A stretch of 64,000 nt of DNA from Arthrobacter alkaliphilus. GTDB taxonomy: Bacteria; Actinomycetota; Actinomycetes; Actinomycetales; Micrococcaceae. This document shows positions 58,597 through 64,000 of this stretch, piece after piece. The DNA is taken from NCBI RefSeq assembly GCF_021483235.1, contig NZ_JAKEEC010000005.1, forward strand, positions 1 to 64,000, given 5' to 3'. Below the pieces are notes generated by a model, which was not told the DNA's origin, did no database searches, and saw nothing but the letters and a program-made list of their open reading frames with translations. A program made the position numbers and the translations under genes. How positions within the stretch are numbered: the first letter of the stretch is position 1; each line of letters begins with the position of its first letter.

Positions 58597-61524
58597 GTGC
58601 CTAAAGCCGTAGCTGAAGTCCCCGCCGTCGAATCCTTCGCAAGCATTTCCGAGCAGCAAGCTGCCACGCCCGTACGACATGATCTGTCCAGGCTTGTGGT
58701 CAAGGGAGCGCGTGAACACAACCTCCGCAACGTCGATCTCGATCTTCCCCGCGACGCCATGATCGTTTTCACGGGCTTGTCGGGGTCGGGCAAATCGTCG
58801 TTGGCCTTCGACACAATCTTCGCCGAGGGACAGCGCCGGTACGTGGAGTCCTTGTCGGCCTATGCCCGCCAGTTCCTTGGCCAAGTGGACAAACCGGATG
58901 TGGATTTCATCGAGGGCCTTTCGCCGGCGGTCTCCATCGACCAGAAGTCGACGAGCAAGAACCCGCGCTCCACAGTGGGCACCATCACCGAGATCTACGA
59001 CTACATGCGCCTGCTTTGGGCACGCGTCGGCCGGCCGCATTGCCCTGTGTGCCACGAGCCGATCACGCGGCAGACCCCGCAGCAGATTGTCGACCAGTTG
59101 CTCGAGCTTGAATCCGGCACCCGCTTCCAGGTCCTGGCCCCGGTGGTCCGCGGACGCAAGGGCGAATTCATCGAACTCTTCAAGGAGCTCACTGCCAAGG
59201 GCTACTCGCGTGCCCGCGTGGACGGAGATCTCGTCCAGCTGAGCGATCCGCCCAAGCTCGGCAAGCAATTCAAGCACTCCATCGAAGTGGTTGTGGACCG
59301 GCTGGTGGTCAAGGAAGGGATCAGCCAACGGCTGACGGACTCCATCGAAACCGCGCTGCGGCTTGCGGAAGGCCGTGTACTGGTTGAGTTCGTGGACCTC
59401 GGCGCCGAAGACCCCGCACGGATCCGGGCCTTCTCCGAGAACCTGGCCTGCCCCAACGAGCATCCGCTGGCCATCGACGAAATCGAACCGCGTTCCTTTT
59501 CCTTCAACAACCCCTTCGGCGCATGTTCGGCATGCAGCGGCATCGGGACGAAGCTCGAAGTCGATGAGGAGCTGGTTGTCCCCAACCCGGAACTTTCCCT
59601 GAGCCAGGGTGCCATCGCGCCCTGGTCCCTGGGTACCGCCACCACGGAATACTGGAACAGGCTCCTCGAAGGCCTTGCCCTGGAGCTCGACTTCTCCATG
59701 GAGACCCCGTGGGAGAAGCTGCCGCAGGAAGTCCGGCAGACCGTCCTGCACGGCAAGGACCACAAAGTGGTGGTCCAGTACCGCAACAGGTTCGGCCGGG
59801 AGCGGAAGTACAGCACCGGCTTCGAAGGCGCCATCCAGTACGTTCACCGCAAGCACGGCGAAACGGACTCCGACTGGGCCCGTGACCGCTACGAAGAGTA
59901 CATGCGCCAGGTTCCCTGCCCGGCATGCAACGGCGCCCGGCTCAACCCGGCGTCGCTGTCCGTGCTGATCAACGGCAAGTCCATCGCCGAAGTAGCGGCC
60001 CTTCCAATGCGCGATTGTGCCGATTTCCTCGGTAACCTCACGCTCACCGACCGCGAGGCCCAGATCGCCCACCAGGTCCTCAAGGAGATCCAGGCGCGCC
60101 TGACCTTCCTGCTGGACGTCGGGCTCGAATACCTGAACCTCGAACGTCCGTCCGGGACCTTGTCCGGCGGCGAAGCGCAGCGCATCCGGCTCGCCACCCA
60201 GATCGGGTCCGGCCTGGTGGGCGTCCTGTACGTCCTGGACGAGCCGTCCATCGGGCTGCACCAGAAGGACAACCGGCGGCTCATCGAAACGCTCACCCGG
60301 TTGCGCGATCTCGGCAACACGCTGATTGTGGTGGAGCACGACGAAGACACGATTCACGAGGCCGACTGGGTAGTGGATATCGGACCCGGCGCCGGTGAGC
60401 ACGGCGGCCAGGTGGTGCACTCCGGTTCCTATAAGGAACTCCTCGAGAACACGAACTCGCTCACCGGCGACTACTTGTCCGGGCGGCGCAAGATCGAGGT
60501 CCCGGCCAAGCGGCGCAAATACGACAAGAAGCGCGAGCTCAAGGTCATCGGCGCACGCGAAAACAACCTGAATAACGTTGACGCAACGTTCCCGCTGGGC
60601 CTCTTCACGGCCGTCACTGGCGTCAGTGGCTCGGGGAAGTCCACCTTGGTGAACGAGATCCTTTACAAGGTTCTCGCCAACAAGCTCAACGGCGCCAAGC
60701 AAGTCGCCGGGCGGCATCGCTCCGTGGCGGGACTGGAGCACCTCGACAAGGTGGTCCACGTGGACCAGAGCCCCATCGGGCGCACCCCGCGCTCCAACCC
60801 TGCCACCTACACCGGAGTCTTCGACAACATCCGGAAGCTCTTCGCGGAAACTACTGAAGCCAAAGTCCGCGGATACCAGCCCGGCCGCTTCTCGTTCAAC
60901 GTCAAAGGCGGCCGCTGCGAGGCGTGCTCGGGCGACGGCACCCTGAAGATCGAGATGAACTTCCTGCCTGATGTCTATGTTCCGTGCGAGGTGTGCCATG
61001 GTGCCCGGTACAACCGCGAGACCTTGGAGGTCCACTACAAGGGCAAGACCATCGCGGACGTCCTCAACATGCCCATCGAGGAGGGGGCCGAATTCTTTGC
61101 CGCGTTCACTCCGATCGCCCGGCACTTGAACACCCTCGTCGACGTCGGCCTTGGTTATGTCCGGCTCGGCCAGCCCGCCACCACGCTTTCAGGCGGAGAG
61201 GCGCAGCGCGTCAAGCTGGCCTCGGAGCTGCAGAAGCGTTCGAATGGCCGCAGCGTCTATGTCCTGGACGAGCCCACTACGGGCCTCCATTTCGAGGACA
61301 TCCGGAAGTTGCTCATGGTGCTGCAGGGCTTGGTGGACAAGGGCAATACGGTCATCACCATCGAGCACAACCTTGACGTCATCAAGTCCGCGGACTGGAT
61401 TGTGGACCTTGGCCCCAATGGCGGTTCAGGCGGCGGGCGCATCGTGGCAACGGGCACGCCCGAACAGGTTGCCAAATCCGCAGAAAGCCATACCGCAACC
61501 TTCCTGGCGGAGATTTTCGGCTAG
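58597..61524 (+). CDS. uvrA: Excinuclease ABC subunit A
   Basis: The 975-residue damage-sensing ATPase of nucleotide excision repair. Two ABC modules are present, with P-loops [12 protein letters not shown] and [13 protein letters not shown] and signatures [12 protein letters not shown] and [12 protein letters not shown]. Zinc-finger cysteines are found in [16 protein letters not shown] and [27 protein letters not shown]. It loads UvrB on damaged DNA. A LexA-type box in its promoter suggests SOS induction. Confidence 0.97.
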   Translation: MPKAVAEVPAVESFASISEQQAATPVRHDLSRLVVKGAREHNLRNVDLDLPRDAMIVFTGLSGSGKSSLAFDTIFAEGQRRYVESLSAYARQFLGQVDKPDVDFIEGLSPAVSIDQKSTSKNPRSTVGTITEIYDYMRLLWARVGRPHCPVCHEPITRQTPQQIVDQLLELESGTRFQVLAPVVRGRKGEFIELFKELTAKGYSRARVDGDLVQLSDPPKLGKQFKHSIEVVVDRLVVKEGISQRLTDSIETALRLAEGRVLVEFVDLGAEDPARIRAFSENLACPNEHPLAIDEIEPRSFSFNNPFGACSACSGIGTKLEVDEELVVPNPELSLSQGAIAPWSLGTATTEYWNRLLEGLALELDFSMETPWEKLPQEVRQTVLHGKDHKVVVQYRNRFGRERKYSTGFEGAIQYVHRKHGETDSDWARDRYEEYMRQVPCPACNGARLNPASLSVLINGKSIAEVAALPMRDCADFLGNLTLTDREAQIAHQVLKEIQARLTFLLDVGLEYLNLERPSGTLSGGEAQRIRLATQIGSGLVGVLYVLDEPSIGLHQKDNRRLIETLTRLRDLGNTLIVVEHDEDTIHEADWVVDIGPGAGEHGGQVVHSGSYKELLENTNSLTGDYLSGRRKIEVPAKRRKYDKKRELKVIGARENNLNNVDATFPLGLFTAVTGVSGSGKSTLVNEILYKVLANKLNGAKQVAGRHRSVAGLEHLDKVVHVDQSPIGRTPRSNPATYTGVFDNIRKLFAETTEAKVRGYQPGRFSFNVKGGRCEACSGDGTLKIEMNFLPDVYVPCEVCHGARYNRETLEVHYKGKTIADVLNMPIEEGAEFFAAFTPIARHLNTLVDVGLGYVRLGQPATTLSGGEAQRVKLASELQKRSNGRSVYVLDEPTTGLHFEDIRKLLMVLQGLVDKGNTVITIEHNLDVIKSADWIVDLGPNGGSGGGRIVATGTPEQVAKSAESHTATFLAEIFG

Positions 61525-61535
61525 CACTGCGTAAA

Positions 61536-61579
61536 CGGCCAGGGAATATTTCGGCGCTGGGCGAAGTATTCCTTGGCCG
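61536..61579 (+). terminator. Hairpin after uvrA
   Basis: An 18-base stem (CGGCCAGGGAATATTTCG with 61562-61579, two G-U pairs) closes an 8-base loop 12 bases after the uvrA stop. There is no U tract. Confidence 0.55.
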
Positions 61580-61624
61580 GCATGTGAGTTTCAGGCATGC
61601 CTCAACTCGTGAGAAACTAACCCG

Positions 61625-62341
61625 GTGACTCAATCAACGGTGCCCGTAATCTTTGATCTGGACGGCACCCTTGTCGATCCTGCAGGTGGCATAACGGGCG
61701 GCATCGCCGCGGCCATGGGCGAAATGGGCCTCCGTGTCCCGGACCAGGCCGTGCTGGACTCCATGGTCGGGCCCAGGCTCGGCGATGCCCTCGAACACAT
61801 TGCCGGAGTTCCCGCGGAAAAGGTCGACGACGTCATCCGGCTTTACCGCAGCTACTACCGTTCGGTGGGAATCGGCCAAAGCCGGCTCTATCCAGGCATC
61901 CGCGATCTCCTGGAGTTGTTCGCGGAATCGCGGCGGCCGGTTGCCGTAGCCACCCAGAAACCCCAGGGCTTGGCGCACATCGTGCTGGAGCACCACGGCA
62001 TCGCCGGTTTCTTTGCCGCCATCTGCGGCTCTCCGGACGATGAATCAATCGCCGCCACCACCAGTCCGGGCAAATCGGCAATCGTTGGTGCGGCCCTGGC
62101 GTTGTTGCAATCCCAGCCGGCGGTGATGGTCGGCGACCGCCACCAGGATGTTGCCGGTGCGATGGCCAATGGCCTGGACTGCATCGGGGTCAGTTGGGGA
62201 TTTGCTTCCGACGGCGAGCTTCAGGAGGCAGGCGCCGTCGCCGTCGTGGACACCGCGGCTGAGCTGCTGAAGAAGATCGAAGAACTTGATGCTGTCCGCG
62301 CGGCGGCCCTGAGCGAGGTGCAGAACGATGGAAGCCTTTGA
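61625..62341 (+). CDS. HAD-family phosphatase (phosphoglycolate phosphatase-like)
   Basis: A 238-residue HAD hydrolase with motif I VIFDLDGTLVDPAG, a helical cap, motif II VAVATQKPQG, motif III Lys in SPGKSAIVG and motif IV MVGDRHQDV. The cap type is that of Gph/PpaX phosphatases. Substrate not determined. GTG 61625 is the start, six bases after the -10-like GAAACT. It overlaps the acyltransferase gene by 14 bases. Confidence 0.9.
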   Translation: MTQSTVPVIFDLDGTLVDPAGGITGGIAAAMGEMGLRVPDQAVLDSMVGPRLGDALEHIAGVPAEKVDDVIRLYRSYYRSVGIGQSRLYPGIRDLLELFAESRRPVAVATQKPQGLAHIVLEHHGIAGFFAAICGSPDDESIAATTSPGKSAIVGAALALLQSQPAVMVGDRHQDVAGAMANGLDCIGVSWGFASDGELQEAGAVAVVDTAAELLKKIEELDAVRAAALSEVQNDGSL

Positions 62342-62996
62342 CATCATCCGCTGGACCACCCGCGGACTGATTTCCAGCACGTGCCGGCCCACGGTCATTG
62401 GGCTCGAGAACGTGCCCAAGGAAGGGCCCTTCATCGTGGCCCCGAACCATTTGTCGTTTCTGGACAGTGTCATTGTGCAAGCGCTGATGCCGCGCCCGGT
62501 GGGCTTCTTCGCCAAGGCCGAGTACTTCACCACCAAAGGGCTCAAGGGCCGCGCGATGAAAGCATTCTTCCAGGCGGTTGGCTCCATCCCGGTGGAACGC
62601 GGAGAACAAGCCGCCAGTGTGCAGGCCCTCAAGACCCTCTTGGACATCCTGGAGAACGGCAGGGGAATCGGCATCTATCCGGAGGGGACCCGCTCGCGCG
62701 ACGGTTTGCTCTACCGCGGGCGCACCGGCGTCGGTTGGCTTGCCTTGACCACGGGAGCGCCCGTGGTGCCGGTTGGCCTGATCGGCACGGACAAGCTGCA
62801 ACCGGTGGACCGCAACACCGTTCGTCCGCAGCATTTCACCATGAAGGTCGGCGAGCCGCTGTACTTCGAAAAGACCGGTCCGGACCACTCCCTGCCGGCC
62901 AGGCGCGAAGTCACTGACAAGATCATGGATGCCATTGCGGCATTGAGCGGCCAGGAACGTTCCACGAGCTACAACCAGAGCAAGTCCGCGGGGTAG
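62328..62996 (+). CDS. Lysophospholipid (1-acylglycerol-3-phosphate) acyltransferase
   Basis: A 222-residue PlsC-type acyltransferase at the membrane face. The catalytic HX4D motif is NHLSFLD. Motif III is YPEGTRSRDG and motif IV GAPVVPVGLIGTD. It adds the second acyl chain in phosphatidic acid synthesis, or acts on a related acceptor. It overlaps the upstream phosphatase gene, so the two are cotranscribed. Confidence 0.9.
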   Translation: MEAFDIIRWTTRGLISSTCRPTVIGLENVPKEGPFIVAPNHLSFLDSVIVQALMPRPVGFFAKAEYFTTKGLKGRAMKAFFQAVGSIPVERGEQAASVQALKTLLDILENGRGIGIYPEGTRSRDGLLYRGRTGVGWLALTTGAPVVPVGLIGTDKLQPVDRNTVRPQHFTMKVGEPLYFEKTGPDHSLPARREVTDKIMDAIAALSGQERSTSYNQSKSAG

Positions 62997-63042
62997 CATC
63001 GGCGGGCTGTCCGATCCGTACGGGGGAGCGTAATTCCCTTAC

Positions 63043-63048
63043 TAGACT
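63043..63048 (+). promoter_or_regulatory. uvrC -10 element (TAGACT), leaderless type
   Basis: TAGACT is followed by GGATCT and the uvrC GTG at 63055. Confidence 0.55.
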
Positions 63049-63054
63049 GGATCT

Positions 63055-64000
63055 GTGGCAGATCCAGCTAGTTATCGACCCCAGACCGGAGAAATCCCCA
63101 CCACCCCCGGCGTCTATCGGTTCCGGGATCCGCACGGCCGTGTCATCTACGTGGGCAAGGCGAAAAACCTCCGCTCCCGGCTGAACTCGTACTTCGCCAA
63201 CCCGGCGGGTTTGCTGCCGAAGACGCATGCGATGGTGCACGCTGCCAGCAGCGTCGAGTGGACCGTGGTGGGCAGCGAGCTTGAGTCCCTTCAGCTCGAA
63301 TACACCTGGATCAAGGAATTCAAACCCCGCTTCAACGTGGTCTTCCGCGATGACAAGACCTATCCGTACCTTGCCGTGAGCATGGGGGAGAAGTTCCCGC
63401 GTGTGCAGGTCATGCGCGGGGAGCGCCGCAAGGGCACGCGCTACTTCGGGCCATACACAGCCGGGGCCATCCGGGAAACCATGGACACCCTGCTTCGGGT
63501 CTTTCCGGTCCGTAGCTGCAGTCCGGGCGTGTTGAAGCGCGCCCAGGCCAGCGGCCGGCCATGTTTGTTGGGCTACATCGACAAGTGCTCGGCCCCGTGT
63601 GTCGGCCGTGTCAGCGCCGAAGAGCACCGGGCCATCGCTGAAGACTTCTGCTCGTTCATGGGCGGAGAAGCCAAGCGCTTCATCACCCGCCTCGAAAAGG
63701 ACATGGCCGCCGCCGTCGCCGAACTGGACTACGAGCGGGCGGCGCGGCTCCGGGACGACATCATCGCACTGCGCAAAGTGTTCGAACGCAACGCCGTGGT
63801 GCTTTCCGAAGACACCGACGCCGATGTCTTCGCCCTGTACGACGACGACCTTGAGGCTTCCGTGCAGGTGTTCCACGTCAGGGGCGGCCGGATTCGCGGC
63901 CAGCGGGGCTGGGTTGTGGAAAAGGTCGAAGACGCGACCACCCCGGAACTTATCGAGCACCTGCTGCAGCAGGTGTACGGAGCGGACAGCGACAACGACG
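63055..64000 (+). CDS. uvrC: Excinuclease ABC subunit C (partial, 3' end outside window)
   Basis: The first 315 residues of UvrC, the dual-incision nuclease of nucleotide excision repair. The N-terminal GIY-YIG domain begins [28 protein letters not shown] and includes the catalytic Tyr and Arg. The Cys-rich segment [31 protein letters not shown] follows. The UVR segment ([23 protein letters not shown]) binds UvrB. The RNase H-like and HhH domains lie beyond the window. Confidence 0.97.
   Translation, partial: MADPASYRPQTGEIPTTPGVYRFRDPHGRVIYVGKAKNLRSRLNSYFANPAGLLPKTHAMVHAASSVEWTVVGSELESLQLEYTWIKEFKPRFNVVFRDDKTYPYLAVSMGEKFPRVQVMRGERRKGTRYFGPYTAGAIRETMDTLLRVFPVRSCSPGVLKRAQASGRPCLLGYIDKCSAPCVGRVSAEEHRAIAEDFCSFMGGEAKRFITRLEKDMAAAVAELDYERAARLRDDIIALRKVFERNAVVLSEDTDADVFALYDDDLEASVQVFHVRGGRIRGQRGWVVEKVEDATTPELIEHLLQQVYGADSDND

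Noticed and set aside
58516-61125. Very long open frame (869 codons) antisense to uvrA
   Set aside because: It is a shadow of the GC-rich uvrA codons; its translation has no domain and uvrA is unmistakable.
62923-63960. 345-codon open frame antisense to uvrC
   Set aside because: uvrC on the plus strand has full GIY-YIG and UVR signatures over the same bases.

Overview
The window is a GC-rich chromosomal segment of an actinobacterium, most likely an Arthrobacter-type member of the Micrococcaceae. The assignment rests on gene content: a mycoredoxin with a CGYC site, the EF-G-like factor EF-G2, a CoaE fused to a GrpB domain, an Eis-type acetyltransferase, a DUF3516 helicase and a four-domain S1 protein. 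Heavy use of GTG starts and of start codons placed 6-7 nt after a TANNNT element also fits. It is ordinary chromosome: I saw no phage, insertion sequence, CRISPR array, tRNA or rRNA.

Layout. 0-8.5 kb: an unknown 309-residue protein, a soluble hybrid histidine kinase, RNase Z, an orphan YhcG/DUF1016 nuclease, a DUF1918 protein, a thioesterase-fold protein and a lipoate ligase-like protein. 8.5-18 kb: mycoredoxin, an APC permease missing an internal block, mntH with a DtxR-type operator, trxB, a TMEM175 channel, a zinc alcohol dehydrogenase, a Tat-exported PHP hydrolase and a slipin. 18-24 kb: HrpB helicase, an M50B membrane protease and EF-G2. 24-31.4 kb, all on the minus strand: a kyn operon (kynA, kynU, PaaX-like regulator), a LolA-like protein coupled to an ABC ATPase and permease, and a YciO/hydrolase pair. 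31.5-42 kb: a HAD-like protein, a phosphate transporter, a DHFR-like protein, a PaaI thioesterase, polA, an Eis-type acetyltransferase, a deacetylase-like lipoprotein and rpsA, followed by a cluster of long palindromes. 42-53.5 kb: yigZ, coaE, uvrB, terC behind a probable Mn riboswitch, an MFS transporter, an aminopeptidase, a GNAT enzyme and a DUF3516 helicase. 53.5-64 kb: a Tam-like methyltransferase, a heterodimeric ABC exporter with its GntR regulator, uvrA with a LexA-type box, a HAD phosphatase, a PlsC acyltransferase and uvrC, which is cut by the window end.

How the genes work together. uvrA, uvrB, uvrC and polA supply the incision and resynthesis steps of nucleotide excision repair. 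mntH (import, operator) and terC (export, riboswitch) form a manganese homeostasis pair with two control modes. kynA and kynU open tryptophan catabolism, but the formamidase step is missing here. Fourteen genes carry a TANNNT element 6 or 7 nt before the start codon, the mark of leaderless mRNAs. No wholly new system can be proven from sequence alone. The best candidates for a second look are the overlapping divergent leaderless promoter of coaE/yigZ, the LolA-like/ABC operon in a Gram-positive, the palindrome cluster after rpsA and the APC permease with an excised segment.
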